DNA of 64,000 nt from Gonapodya prolifera JEL478 (GCA_001574975.1 KQ965798.1:123397-187396), one strand, 5' to 3'; positions 1-12,664 are shown, counted from the stretch's first letter. Notes: generated by a model from the letters alone, not told the origin. Numbers and translations: made by a program.

Positions 1-10
1 TACTTATAGG

Positions 11-527
11 ATGACCAAGACAAAGCGAAGAACCAAGGATTTGGACCAAATTCAGGACGACTTGAAGCCAGAGAACCTCGCGCGTCTTCTTGCGACGGAG
101 CCGGACCCCGAGCTTCCTGGACAGGGTCAATTCCTCTGTGTGGAATGCTCGAAACACTTCATCAGTGAGCCTTTGCAGACCGTCCAGCTGCCGCTTCATT
201 CATATAACAGACTTGGCTTCAATAAACGCTAGACGATGCTGCACTTGTTGCCCACCGCAAGACGAAACTGCACAAGAAACGGTGAGCAAACCACTTGTGG
301 TCGAAGAGGCGCTCAACTGATTCATTGCGTATTCAGCGTAAAGGACCTGAAAGTTCCAGCATATACGCAAAAGGAAGCAGAGTCGGCAGTTGGATTGGCG
401 AGTAAGTATACTTCGACCCTGCTATCAAAATGTTTCTCACACGAAATATCATTTCCATCGCATCTCCGCTCGTGCCGATGAAGCTGATAACCAACAAAAG
501 CGGCGAGCAGACATGGCCCTCGGTTGA
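11..527 (+). CDS. BUD20: Bud20/ZNF593-type C2H2 zinc finger protein
   Basis: Small zinc finger protein of the Bud20/ZNF593 family, which in yeast is a shuttling export factor of pre-60S ribosomal particles. The family signature KTKRRTKDLDQIQDDL opens the protein, followed by an LPGQGQFLCVEC segment and the second half of the finger, AHRKTKLHKKR, in the next exon. Exons are 11-164, 233-281, 337-401 and 511-527; all junctions are GT-AG, the phases agree, and the product is 94 aa, shorter than the human (about 134 aa) and yeast proteins because the acidic tail is missing. The ATG at 11 is chosen because the conserved KTKRR box follows at once. Its 3' end faces the RasGEF gene with 64 bp between stop codons. 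Confidence 0.9.
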
Positions 528-591
528 TACGACATTTGGCGCAATTGACTTGCTTATACCCACAACTATTCATCCATCATTTTCCGTATAA

Positions 592-3500
592 TTACCATGC
601 AAGTACAGTCAATGATATATACACCTCTCCACACACCTCCTTCGCGACCCCGTCGACCTCACCGCTCCAGTGCCGACGAATCTGCATCAGTTTCTTCGGG
701 TCATCGACCACGGGAAGAAACGCGATATAATTTCGCACTTCGACCACCTCGTCGTAGCTGTACTCCGCTTCTGCAAACTGCCGTGCCTCGTTCACCCGTG
801 CAGCCATCATATGGAGCTTGTCGAAATTCACCATACTGTCCACGTGGGATTTGTTGCCGTCATTGAGGAATGTTAAGTCCTCGAAGAACACGGCTGTCGG
901 TAGGGCAACACGGTGGGCACTTGAGTCCAGGCAGGTCGATTTGGTAGAACTCACCAATGAAGGGAATGGCCGCGGGAGTACAAGCCGCCAATCTTTCGCG
1001 GTATCGCTTCATATTTCGGGAAGGATCGCACAGCGTATCCAAGTCTGCGACGGCTTGAACGTACTTGTCCCCAATCTGTGAAACATAGAGAGTTCACGTG
1101 TACCCTTTGACCTCATGCTCCCACCAACACAGCTCACTTACGTCCCTCGTCCGCTTAAGCCTCCGCACCGCCGCATGATTCAGTTCGCCCAAGATCGCAA
1201 ACGCGGAGAAGAAGTTGTTGAACTCAGCGCAGCACTGGGTTGAGCAAACCAGTCAGCTACGATCTGCTCTCAAGCCCCAAACGCTGCGTACCTTGGCTGT
1301 CCACACAAACTTTTTCGGCATCCGCCGTCTTGTTCGTTCTTCCGTCACCGAGCATATCTCAGTTGCCACCCATAGACTCTCCCGATTGAAGCGCTCCACA
1401 AACACTGATAGGGTGGGGCTCATGCCGGTTGGACTATCTTCCGGCACGTTGAGCTTCCAAATGAAATCGAGGTATTCGGTTGGATAAACATTCCCGAATA
1501 AACGTGGTTGAAGAGGCAGAGCTGCTTCGCCAGGGCCTCGCGGGAAATGCCGAGAAAGAACTCGCCTAAACCGGGAAGTACCTTCATTTTATGGTCTAGG
1601 CTGCGGTTCAGCTCGTGTTTGGTGTGAAGCTTTATCTACTGGCACGAAGAAATCACTTTGAGGTCAGAAATACAGTGGTTCCTTCGCCACTCCACACCTG
1701 CTCCTTCATAACTTCACGAAGTCTCGTACACTCCTCTGTCAAGTCCAGTGGTAGATGTGGACTCCCCCGGTATTCTGGAAGAGGATCGAGGAACTCTCCA
1801 ACAAGTCTGAGAAGAGGTGGATCTCGCGCGAAATCATGCCAGTACAAGCGTATACAGGTCCCCAACGCGGAGTTTGTAAGCGAAGCGCAACAGTGGAACA
1901 TGGCGAAGAGGTTTCACCTACCCCGTTTTAACTCAGTGCTTGAACTGGCACATGAGATGCAGCTCTTCAACTGTAACGCCTTCCGGTATTCCACTTTCAA
2001 ATGTAATAGCGCCGTCTTAATACCTTCGTCGTTCAAACGGCTGCCTCTCCGCAAACTTATCTGTCGATGAGCAAGTTCAAAAAGTCTTCCGGTGTTGCAA
2101 ATGACCGAAATGTGAGAAGGAGGGTTTCTACGAAGTCTGCATCTACCACAAATACATTTGTTAAACGCCAATGCAAGATGGGAACACACGCCGCTGCTTA
2201 CCCCTCTTCTCCTCGTCCTCTGGCGTGATCTGTTTAACGAGCTTGGTGACAGCTCCCGCCATGACCATCTCGTGCTCCCCCTCCTCCCGCACAATCATGA
2301 CATCTTCACCCTCTTCGCACACAATCCGGGAGCTGTACGACCTTGTCCCTTTAGTCAACACCTGTCCAAGATGTATTGGATGTTCCGGTCAAGTTCCGCC
2401 ACAGGGATGCCTGGTATGACGAATATTGCACTCTTCGGTCGGCATAAGCCGCGCCTCGCAGATGGGCGAGGGGACGGCGTCGAGTTCAGTGGTGCGCGCG
2501 ACTCGAACAAACATCTAGTTTCCTTCGATATCTTGTTCGTTCGGTTGGATTTCCACCTGAATGACGGCGTCAGATGGTTGGCCTCGTCGGTGGCATCGCA
2601 CTCGCGTACTAGGGCCACGTCGGAAATACGCCTCGCCTGGCGGTACTGATTTCAGCGGAGAGGATGGTTCGCGGTGGTGAGTTTGCGGGGGCGGGCGCTA
2701 CAGTGAAGTGGTGACCTTCGCAACGAAGATGCTTGGAATCGCGGGTAAACTCACAATGAAGGAAACTCAGATTCTGAGGACGAAGAGAGCTCGTGGGAGT
2801 GACCAGGCGATTTAACCTCGAGACTGGCGGCAGAATGAGCATTTGATGTGACCATAGATTCATTGCTTTCTTCAATGGAAGAAGCGGTGAGGGTGCCGTC
2901 AATCAGAGCGTTACTGGACCCGGTGAAGTGGGGAAGAGCTCCTGGATTCTCTGAGTCACCAGAATCTCTCGAATCGCCCATATCCGGTCTGGCTCGTTGC
3001 AGCAAATCAGCTTGTTCGGCTTCTTGGAACACTCGATCAATGAACGCAAGGGAGAAATGGCTTGATGTGATAATGTTGAGTAGCGGTGTCAAAGGAAGGG
3101 GTTTGTTGACGTTGACATTGTGAGAGCGTGGAGAGGACCGACCGTGATCCGTCGGCTTGAATGCGTTGCACCAGCTACTTGCCAAGGAGTCTACCACGTC
3201 TTCCGATGTTTGAGAGATTCCGAAACCGGGGGCGTTATCCTTGACAGACTTCATTAACCCGCGGAACTTCTTGAGGGAGACTTTCGATTTCGGGAGGCGA
3301 TGATCCTTGTAAGCCTTGAGTGCCTCTCGTGAATGTGAGGACCAAGTTCGGGATCGGAGGATGGAACGTTTTGCATCGAAGGCCTGTTCACACTCTGTTG
3401 TGCTACCAACTCCGCAAATCCCAAAGTCGAGTGTCTGATAGTTTTTGTTGTTCTGGATGCGACTGTACGCATTCCGGGGTTCTCGCAGGACAACCTACTA

Positions 3501-4176
3501 AATATTCTGAGGCCCACGGACGAAACAGTTGTCTTGTCACCGGGCAGCCCTATCGTATGCTTCATTATGCGGATTCTTCTCGCGGTTATGTTGCTGTCGG
3601 CTTGAAGCAAGGTAGTGGGAACCAGCCGAATTTGTTGGAACCCATCGAGCGACAAGCATTCACCAATCGTTTGGTCGCCGTCCACGAGTCGTTTGGAATC
3701 TCGAATGATAACCACCCCTTTGAACTCACTCGGGTTGAATGATCGTTTAGAGCAAGCTTTTTCGATCGTGTTGGAACAGTTGAAGATTGCAGCACACGAA
3801 TGACACCCGAGGATGAATCTCCGTACACCACACGCAGCAACAAGTTCTGGACCGAAAGTGGTTTCTTGCTAGAATTCTCGAGTGACAGAGGCCTCGAATA
3901 GGGCATGATTCATTTGGTTTTGCGATCTTCACTGTGGTCAATTGAACGATTGTTACAAAGACTTTGATCCCAAAACGATGGCACTCCGCTCTATCGCTTC
4001 CGCTCCTGTATCGATGGCGCTTTCGTGCTGCCGGACGGCGGCGGAAATGTCGAGAGGGATGTTGGTGTCGTCCCGAGCCCAGACATCGACGTCTCATCCA
4101 TGGAATGCGTCCGGAATCGCGATACTACAGACTCGAAACCTTTCTGTACTTCTTGAGCGCCAATCTTCCCTCCCAT
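592..4176 (-). CDS. Ras guanine nucleotide exchange factor (RasGEF_N + RasGEF)
   Basis: Multi-exon exchange factor that would load GTP on a Ras-family GTPase. The C-terminal catalytic domain lies at about 600-1600: [16 protein letters not shown] near 1370-1420 and [12 protein letters not shown] with NFDKLHMMA near 820-890 are typical CDC25-homology motifs. An N-terminal RasGEF_N motif, [20 protein letters not shown], is read at about 2060-2130. Between 2750 and 3750 the protein is Ser-rich and low complexity, with one more ordered stretch near 3600-3870 ([15 protein letters not shown]) that may be a small ubiquitin-like or Ras-binding fold; that is a guess. The 5' end is not resolved: ATG at 4176 gives a plausible N-terminus, but ATGs up to about 4320 are possible. 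Intron edges were not all worked out. Confidence 0.8.
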
Positions 4177-4479
4177 CCTCCTGCCCGAGCCCCTCCTCTC
4201 GTCTCATGGAAATATCACGTCCTTCACGAAGCAGCCCTTCCACATTCTTCGTCGATTTCATCAAACGGACATTTCGCACAAAGTCTTCCGTAAAGAAGCG
4301 CTGCGAACACTGCTTTGTGGTTAGGCGGAGGGGAACATTGATGGTGCTCTGCAAGAAGAATCCAAAGCACAAGCAGAGACAGGGATAACTAGTCAAGTGC
4401 CAGACGAACGAAGAAGTGGAACTTCGAGTATGATTTAGGATGGGAGTCCGGACTCATGTTCTGTACATATGATTAGATG

Positions 4480-4563
4480 ATCAATTTCCGTCCTTCCCAC
4501 AACCAATGCTCATGAGTTGGAGTAAGTGGGCATCTATTTATCAATTTCCGTCCTTCCTACAAC
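4480..4563. repeat. 24-bp direct repeat, two copies 60 bp apart
   Basis: The stretch beginning ATCAATTTCCGTCCTTCC occurs at 4480-4503 and again at 4540-4563 with one mismatch. It lies in the roughly 300-bp divergent intergenic region between the RasGEF and the Tctex1 light-chain gene. It may be a duplicated upstream element; no known factor site is recognised. Confidence 0.7.
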
Positions 4564-4690
4564 GTCAAACTAATGCCCTAGTCTAGTAACATTCAGAGGG
4601 GGAGAATGGGAGCATCTAGAAATGTTCACTTCCGAAAACTACATAGGTTGACCTGTCTCACTTCTTCACACAACATACCAACGGCGAAGA

Positions 4691-5643
4691 ATGCCCGAGC
4701 CTGGTCCAATCACAACGATAAAAGAAGAATCCTCTCGCCAAAGCTCGGCATCACCTCAGCGTGTGCCATCGGCCGGAGCGTCGAAACCCGGACCGCCGCC
4801 AACACAACCTCCAAAAACCACCGCATCCGTCTCCACCCGCGCGTCTCGAACCAGCCTTGCTCAGGGGTCGCTCCCTCCAAAATCTGTCAGGATGTCCCAG
4901 GGGAATCTCATGGCAGGGTCACGAAGCAATTTGCGTGGTTCGAGGAATTTGCTGGGGTCCAAGTTCGGTCTGGCGGGGAGTCGCAACAAATTGAACGCGG
5001 GGGATGGAGAGCCTGTGGTGGAGAGGATAACGTACGAAAACACATTCCAAACGAAACCAGATAAGAAGTGGGTGTTGTGGTGGGATGTCCACCGAGGAAA
5101 GCAACAAGACGTATTTCTCATTCAGGTTCCGCTCGGAAATGGTGCAGCGACTTGTCAAGGATCTCCTCGAGACCAGGCTGAACAAAGTCACTTATAACGC
5201 AGAGAAGGTACCCGAATTGACAAAATCGATATCTAATGAGATCCTCCAAGAGGTCAAGAGTGAGCCTCTCAACCCCGGTGGATGGCCGTTTCCGATAAAA
5301 CAATGAAAATCATTCACATTAGAGCTCAATTTCGATCGGTACAAGTTCGTCGTGGAAGTCAACATTGGGGAATTCAAAGGGCAGGGTGTGCGTGTCGCCA
5401 GTCGCTCACTAGCAGACGTGACCACAGACTCCCATGCGTCGGCAAGCTTCAGGAATGTAAGCGGCGAGATTGAATGAAGTACTATGTGAGACCTGCTCAT
5501 TATATCCGGTCACTCTCTCAAAAGGCACATATTTTTGCTGCAGCAATGGTGTTTGGTGAGTCGGGATAAACTATAGCCCGCTTCCTCTATGACTTCTTTT
5601 AATTGCTTTTCCTTTTTCGTGGTTAGGTATTTACTACGAATGA
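4691..5643 (+). CDS. Tctex1-type dynein light chain (TCTEX1D/DYNLT2 group)
   Basis: Dynein light chain of the Tctex1 family, closest by motif to the TCTEX1D1/TCTEX1D2 group that serves ciliary dyneins. Exons 4691-5067, 5126-5259, 5323-5456, 5525-5555 and 5627-5643 join in frame to 230 aa. The first 120 residues are Ser/Pro/Gly-rich with SRxNL repeats, followed by the anchor segment YENTFQTKPDKKF, then EMVQRLVKDLLETRL, the KVPELTKSISNEI helix, the beta strand RYKFVVEVNIGE, and the C-terminal strand NAHIFAAAMVFGIYYE, which matches the family's usual last strand. ATG 4691 is the first in-frame start. Its presence argues for a motile flagellum. Confidence 0.92.
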
Positions 5644-5729
5644 AGTTGCCAGGTGATTAGCACACTACTATCGGTTGTGTAGAAATCCATTTATTACATT
5701 CTCGCTTCATCCATCGCAACCCCGGCGCG

Positions 5730-7369
5730 ATGGAGGCCGAGCTCGACCGAGAGCTTTTCGGTGGCTCGGACTCTGAGCTCAGTTCTGTCAACCTCTCGTC
5801 TTCCGGTGTGTGCTCCCTGCGCATCACGTCTTCGCCCCTCATTCTTATCAGAATCTCTCACCTCGGGACCGCTCGCAGACGACGAGCGAAAACGGGACCG
5901 AAGTGACAAGAAAAAGAGGCGGAAGAAGAAGCGGGAAGCGCGCGGGAGTGAATCGGAGGGGGATGAGGAGGACGATGGTCGCGATGAGAGGGATGGAGGG
6001 TATGAAGATCTCAAGTTTAAGAAGAAGAGAAGAAAGCGGAGGACGGAGGATGGGGAGGCGGCCGGAGATGATGACGAAGGGTGAGTTGTGAGCAAGCTAT
6101 CATTTCCATGTCACCCATTCTCACCACTTGCCACGGCGGCAATGGACTTAAATCCAAAGACGCAAAAAGAAGAAACGATCCAAGAGGAGAGACACTGATG
6201 GTGGCGATGGGACCGGGAAGCCCGACGGCGCTTTAGACGACGTGGAGCCAGATTCTGACGAGAATACCACAATACGCAAGCGGATTGACAAGGAAATTAA
6301 AGAGGCTCTGGCGGCGGGAAAAATCAAGCGACAGAAGAAAGTACGGGCTGTTGACGGGGAGGTGGATCTAACAACGGTGAGAGGTATTGTGTTGATAAAT
6401 TGTGGGCGATGTTCAGCCGTCTACTTTGAAGGCGGGCGACGAAATAGCATCGAAGCTGAGCGAGGAAATGAGACGGGCGGCGGAGCGGGATAGGGGATTC
6501 ATCGAACAGGGACAGCCGGCGCTTGCGAAGGTGAAGATGGTGAATGCAGTGAAGAATCACTTATCCAAGTGGGTTTCGTTGGAAGAGATGCCCAAATTCC
6601 TCGACAATTCATCCGAGATTGCTCTTAGACATTATCTACAGGATGCATTCTTCGATAACGGCGTGCTTCATGCGATGCGCGAATGGCTGGAACCCGCAAA
6701 GGATGGGTCATTGCCGCCCCTCCTTGTCCAGTCAGCAATGCTGGATGTTTTGGAGCAGGTGAATGGTTGACTGGGCTATCTCTCGGAATCGAAAGTCACT
6801 TCATCTGGGGATCTTTTAGCTGTCGCTTACAAAGGAGATGATCCGCGACAGCCGAATCGGTCGAATTGTGAACTTTCTTGGAACCTCTGAGAAGACGACA
6901 CCCGAAGTTCAAAAGCGGTGCAAAAATCTCGTGTGTGAGTTTTCGACAATCGCAAGTAATGAAAGAAAATCCTGAAATGTCCGTCTATGCCACTACAGTG
7001 CAATGGTCAAAAGGACTCTACGGCGCACATCAACCTGCAAATCGCGTTGAAATTGAGCACCGATCGCGTGGACCTAACTCGGCCCCCAAAGCGCGCCCTT
7101 ATCTCACCCCCGCAGCCCCGGTCGCAGAAATGAACGAGTTCGACGAGAAAGTATATCAAGGCGCCGTCCGCCCCACCATAGAGCCTCGCCTGCTCAAGTA
7201 CGCTCCGAAGTCGGAAGTGAGTGGGGACTTTGCCAAGCGGAAATCGGGTGGGGGAGGTGGAGGAGTGGAGAAGGACCCGTTGAGGAAGATTCAAGCAATT
7301 GCCCAGAATAAGTCGAGTGGGCCGAGAATGCATATTGGAGGGATTGGGGATCGAGCAACATTGAAATAA
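5730..7369 (+). CDS. IWS1: Transcription elongation factor IWS1/SPN1
   Basis: Homologue of Spn1/IWS1, the Spt6-binding RNA polymerase II elongation factor. The N-terminal third is a charged, disordered region with long KKKRRK and DEEDD runs (5890-6240). The TFIIS N-terminal-like core starts near 6430 and includes the SRTL-type lead, LALRHYLQDAFFDNGVLHAM, EWLEP and LLVQSAMLDVLEQ. It continues across an intron as EMIRDSRIGRIVNFL, KTTPEVQKRCKNLV and QWSKGLYG, matching the conserved block that ends in a W-S-R/K motif. The last exon ends at 7369 after a Gly-rich linker (7230-7275). Exon edges inside 6060-6170 and 6770-6830 are approximate. Confidence 0.9.
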
Positions 7370-7530
7370 CGCATGTAGATACGTTGTAATCATCATCGCA
7401 TACATAACATTTGGTTCCCGCGTCCGTGGTCACGGACCGGCCGCAGCAGATCACCAACCGGAAATCTCCGAGTGACTCAGGGCTGAATAATGGACTCACA
7501 TTCACATCCAGGACTTTCATCGAAGACATC

Positions 7531-8986
7531 ATGGTGGACCGAGTCAGTGGGATCGCTTGTCAAAGGGCAGAAGGTTGGCGGATACCAAACCTAGCAAGGG
7601 ATGGTGCCAACTGTGACATTTCCTGCTCTCAAAGGTAACAACAGTGGACTCGGAGACAACAATAGAAGCTGCAACGGTGCAGCTTGCGAAAGCAAATGTC
7701 TCTTCCGCACCAATTGTACGTATCATGGTGGTGCTATTTGTTGGCAGCGTGATTTAGTTACGAAAGGAGTCTCCCTCGCAGTTTGACCGAAATCAGAATC
7801 AATACGTTGGTGAGTCATGGATGTTCGAGCGTAATGTTGTCCGGGTTCTTGAACATGTTTGGTAATCCAGGATCGCTCGACTGGGCAGACGTCGCTGCGT
7901 ATCTCCTCATTGTGCTGAAGAAGGGGCAACCGCCGAATCTATCGGAAAATGGATCGTTGGAGATCCAGGAGCTCATCCAGAGAGCTCACTCCTTCCAACC
8001 CGTCCCAGGTACAGTGGACGTTGTTTGATTTTCGAAGTCGCTCCATTGCTGATATCCGTGGAAAAGCAGCACGACTTGCCGCAGATTTGTCGTCTCGAAA
8101 TCCTCTGTGGAATGGTAAATCCCCATGATTTTTACAGGAATGGACACATGACTCAAAGGTCAAAAAGTGACACCCGACAGCACCATTGTGGACGTTCTCG
8201 GCGCCTTCTCCAAGGGCATTCACCGTGTGTGCGTCATGGGACCCTCGGGGCTGGACGGCGTCTTGAGCCAATCTGCACTGGCGCAGTACCTGTACAGGAA
8301 CTCTGAGCAATTCTCTGAATTGAAGCCTGTGCTTTCGAAAACTCTTGTCGAACTTGGATTGGGGAAGCAGGGCAATGTCGTGTCGGTGGAAGAGAGCACA
8401 ACGGTGGTGGAAGCGATCAAACTAATGGGTGCGTAGCTCGTTCGCTGGGTTTATTCACCACCTTCAAAGGTGAAACGATTCCATTGTTAGTTGAGAGCAA
8501 AGTATCTGCTGTCCCCATCATTGGAAAGTCGGGGCGGATTCTCGGCAACATTTCACAATCGGACATTCGCTACGTCATCTTGAATAGGAAAGTACCTCTT
8601 CTTTACACATCCGTCCTGCAGTTCGCCCACTTCCTCGACCAACAACTTGGAATGAGTGAGTATCCGAGCACATTATAGTCTTGACTGGGCACTTGACATG
8701 CAATTCTGCATTTCAGTGACTGGACAAGACCGAATGCCTGTTTTTGAGCTTCCCTCGACGTCCACGCTGGCACTTACAGTGTAAGTGGCGACTTCTTCTG
8801 CTCGCGATTCACCCGTAACCAACTGTTTTAAAAACGTGACCGAACCCTTGCACTACAAGTGCCAAGCTCTCGGCGGTCAAATGCCATCGAATTTGGGTTG
8901 TAGACCATGGTCGAGTCGCAGGCGTGGTGTCTTTTACTGACGCATTACGGGCTCTTGCTGCCGCTGTTCCGCAAAATTCAATGTAA
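7531..8986 (+). CDS. CBS-domain protein (four CBS motifs, Sds23/SNF4-gamma-like)
   Basis: Energy-sensing type protein with two Bateman modules. In order: VTTVDSETTIEAATVQLA (7635-7690), GNPGSLDWADVAAYLLIVL (about 7865-7920), TPDSTIVDVLGAFSKGIHR then DGVLSQSALAQYL (8170-8300), a third unit GNVVSVEESTTVVEAIKLM and SKVSAVPIIGKSGRILGNIS (8375-8560), and a fourth unit TLALTV, AKLSAVKCHRIWVVDHGRV and GVVSFTDALRAL (8770-8970). Stop at 8984-8986. The order resembles AMPK gamma (Snf4) and Sds23/Moc1; I cannot decide between them by eye. The 5' end is uncertain: a bridge into the first CBS unit at 7635 needs an intron whose donor I could not fix. Confidence 0.75.
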
Positions 8987-9240
8987 ATACTGTGCATACC
9001 CAAGCTTGTACGAAAAATCGCATCTGTAATCTTCATTCCTCGGTACATGGTGTTGACTACGAGGGTAACAACGGAACGTACATTCTGCTGTCTGTTGGCC
9101 GTTTTCCCCCCTCACTGCTACAGTTGACTGTGTCACGTCAACGACGCCTCCTAAGTCTTTATCACGTACTTAGTTATCTGATTATTTTTCCTACATTACA
9201 TCATGCAATTCACCCATCACAAACGGCATATTGTGGTTAA

Positions 9241-10759
9241 ATGCTCGGGCCGATTATCCGACCTTCCCGACACTTTTCGGGACGATTCTCATCGTCTTAC
9301 ACAGCCTGCCGATCGATTTCTCTAATTTTGGGGAAAAGAGCCATGTCCACGCCCTCCCGTCACATTTTCGACCGCTCCCTTGAGCTTTCCAAATCCGGAC
9401 CGGGAAGATACACTACGACATTCTCGTCTGCTTGGAAGGATGCCAGCGGTGGGTCCTCTTTATTTTCCGTAGCGTCCAGACTGGCTCTCATAGTTGGACG
9501 TGAAGCCTTCGAGAACGTGAACAAGAGCTTGCACGGAGGGCTTGTGATTGCATTGATTTGTGGGTACCGCTCCAGGAAAGCATTCGCTAACAGCCCAAGT
9601 GACTCTTATTGTTTGAAGCTAAGGCCATTGAGCAGGAGCTCTCCTCCTTATCATCCACCCATTCGGTGCCACTAAATTTGTCGACGCAATTCATTGCTGC
9701 CGCACTCGCGGACCTCCCTATCCTTATCCACGTTGAGATCATAAAACGGGGGAGGAGATTCACGTATCTCCGGGCTCGGCTGGAGCAGCAAGCTCGCAGC
9801 GGGAGCCCACAGCCATGTATCGAAGCCAATGGCTGTTATGGTGCACCGGAGAGCACTCCAGACGGAGCTGAGGATTTCGCAATTTCCGACGTAAGATACT
9901 ATTGTTGCTAGACCCTACCGCCATTTCCACTAAATGATGTTGCAGTTCACTCCCCCACCACTTCCCGCGCCATCAGACTGTCGCTCAATCGACCTTCTTC
10001 TCAATCATATTGGCGTGTTTCCAGTTGCACCCAACCTTTCTCAAGAGTTTCGATTGAAGCTCTCTGACCCCGCTGCGCTGGAGCCTCTCAAAGAGCTGGC
10101 GATGACTGTCAAGAAAGGGAAGGTTGACAGACAGGTCATGGACTTGAAACTCCCTGCCTGGATCGGTTTTGGTGAGCGCGACATTTGGATACCCGAAATG
10201 AGCCATGACTTTGAACATTGGTGTTCGTGCAAGTTGGAGGGCGCCCGCATGATGTACAGAGCACGATATATTTTTCTGGTGAGGGTTTGTGAGAAAGTTG
10301 TCTCGGCAAAAGCAATACTTATTTTGCTTCAAGACTTTCTTCCTCCCGTGAATTCGCAAGTCCAGCTCAACCCTTACCGTCCGGGTTCAAACTTCTTCTG
10401 GGACTGGTTTGTTTCCATACGATCTGCTTTCTGATCCCTATGCGCATCTAACTTCATGGGACGCATTTCAGGACAACTTTATCATTCTCTATTAATTTCC
10501 TCAATCCTGTGCCGGCAAAGCCTCTCTTGGGTGTGATTTCGACAATGGAATTCGCGCACAACACGAAAGACCGAAGAGGGGCCGTCCACAACGTAATTTG
10601 GGTGTGTATTGAGGTGCCTTGTTCTTTCCCTTGTTCGATGACGTCAAACTACTGCATTAACAGGATCAAGAAACGAATAAAGTTATTGCAGTGTCACGAC
10701 AAGCAGTATTAATGACCGCCTTCCCCATGTATGAGTCTGAGAATATTGCGAAAATCTAG
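9241..10759 (+). CDS. Thioesterase-like (hotdog-fold) protein
   Basis: Fungal protein of the thioesterase-like superfamily (4HBT_3/TesB-type double hotdog), likely acting on an acyl-CoA. The first hotdog has FSSAWKDASG (the W begins the family's substrate-facing strand), VNKSLHGGLVIAL, and HVEIIKRGRRFTYLRARLEQ. The second is spread over exons to 10759, with FSINFLNPVPAKPLLGV, GAVHNVIWDQE and the closing VIAVSRQAVLMTAFPM. ATG 9241 gives an Arg/Ser-rich lead that could be a targeting peptide; ATG 9343 (MSTPSRHIFDR) is the alternative start. Stop codon 10757-10759 lies 85 bp from the stop of the convergent dehydrogenase. Confidence 0.75.
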
Positions 10760-10844
10760 CCTCTATATATTTCACAACTCTGTAGAACGTTTTTTGGTCA
10801 TTGCAAATACGTGCATTTACAGATCCTCGCTGTTTATGGCTATC

Positions 10845-12337
10845 TTACAATGCATTTGGAGGGATCACATTCTGCTGCTGTGGAGAGAAGAAAGCGCGCA
10901 TGGTTTCCGCGCTCTTTGTGCGAATGTCGTCGTACGCTTCCGGCGAATAGTAGGCGGCGTGCTTGACGGGAGGGTCACGAGTTACGTAACCGTGCGCCCA
11001 AAGAGACGAGACAAAAAACTTACTGGAGTGATGATAACCTTCCCGTTGAGCCATTCTTCGGCATCTTTGTACGCCTGAACCAAGCGGGGGTATGGCGCCT
11101 TGGGGGGCTCGACCTTTACAAGGAAAAAGTTTCCCATGATATCACGATGCTACTCGTGTGGATGTCACAACTTTCTGACTCACCGGAAGAACGTCCAGTC
11201 CTGCTCCGCTCAAGTGACCGTCTTTGAGGGCATCGTAAAGCGCTTCAATGTCGTAAGTTGGGCCTCGGCTCGTGTTGATGAAGATAGCGTTCTTCTTGAG
11301 GAGGTGGAATTCACGGGCGCCGATAATACCGCGGGTTTCCGGGTTCAAACTTTGGAGGTTGCGAGTCGATCTTTAACGTTGGGATACAGAAGTACGAAGA
11401 GCAGGCGGGAAAACGTACTTGCAGTGCAAACTGAGAACGTCACACTCTTTCAAAAACGCGTCCAAGTCGCGATATCTCTCGACTCCAATGGCCCTGTCGA
11501 ATCCGTTTGGCACGTACGGATCATAGAAGATGACGCGGAACCCGAATGCCTTGGCTTTCAGAGCCGACGCGGTTCCAATCCTGCCCAATCCCAGGATCCC
11601 GAACGTCTGCACGCTCATGCGTCGAATAACGGGGTCCTCCACAACCTTCCAGTCGAGCTCGCCGGCGTTTACGGGCCGGTCCGGTTTGGAACGTGGGACG
11701 TTGAGCACACCACGGAATCGGTCGTAGTGGTAGAAGAGGAGACCTCGACGGAGGGCAAGAGTCATTGAAATTGCTTGTTCGGACACTTCGGCAGTGCCAT
11801 CTTGAAAACAACGTGGGTATGTCGAGTGGCCCTTAAACATCAAATAACGAGCCCCACTTACAGTCGGGCACGTTCATCACACCCACACCCAGCTCTGCGC
11901 ACGCCTTGCGGTCCACGATATCGTACCCGACGCCCATGCGGACGACCCCTCTCAGGTTCGGGAACTTTTTAAGCTCCTCTCCTGGACCAGGAACGCGCCA
12001 GATAAGAAGTCCAACGACGCGCTCTCTCTGTTCTGGAGTCAGGTCTGCAAGGCTGTTAACTCGGCTGGTCATGACGATTTCGAACTCTGGGCCGAATATC
12101 CGCTTCTCGAGGTCGGCGTCCGGGTACATGCCATCTGCCGGCGATGGGACAAGAAAGGGATCATACAAGGTCAATTCGTGATAGTGGACAGTTTGGAAGT
12201 GGGTTCCGGGGGAGTGATGGCTCTTGATGGTTCTCCAGAGACATGTCGGTCGATTCCCCGAACTTTGTCCTGTTCCTTTACTGTTGGCGCGACTTACCGA
12301 CGTACAGAATCACGTTGTTTGGAGGAGATACGGCCAT
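10845..12337 (-). CDS. CtBP-like D-isomer 2-hydroxyacid dehydrogenase
   Basis: NAD-dependent D-2-hydroxyacid dehydrogenase, closest in its parts to the C-terminal binding protein (CtBP)/glyoxylate-reductase branch. Exon 1 is short (MAVSPPNNVILYV at 12337-12299); the next begins HHSPGTHFQTVHYHELTLYD. The Rossmann motif GILGLGRIGTASALKAKAFG is at about 11560-11610 and NTSRGP follows at about 11275. The catalytic His sits at an intron junction: ITP, then HAAYYSPEAYDDIR. The C-terminus matches CtBP-like helices and ends at 10845. Whether it is an enzyme or a corepressor cannot be told from sequence alone. It is in tandem with the DUF3445 gene upstream. Confidence 0.88.
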
Positions 12338-12664
12338 TTTGGTCGAGCGCGCTTGGTGTTCTGAGCGTGCGTTCGGGATGTTTGACTATTTATGTTGCGA
12401 TGGGCTGCGTATCCCAACGCACTCGGCCCGTGAATTGCTTCCGAAGTCTAAAATGACCGCATCAACAACTACCTACTGTACTTGGCACGGTTTTGGGTCA
12501 CTCATCAGACACTTGATGGTTCGTCTCCGGTCATCTCTGGTCTGTACGGACTGCTTTGCTCGAAATCACGTAATACACATAACCTGAACCCCGCATTCTT
12601 ACACATGATAATTAGCCAGACCCAAGCATTTCTCCCCTAAAATCAATAATTACCCATTCATTCA

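Noticed and set aside
11100-11768. 222-residue open frame on the plus strand
   Set aside because: Antisense shadow of the 2-hydroxyacid dehydrogenase, whose Rossmann motif and catalytic residues are on the other strand.
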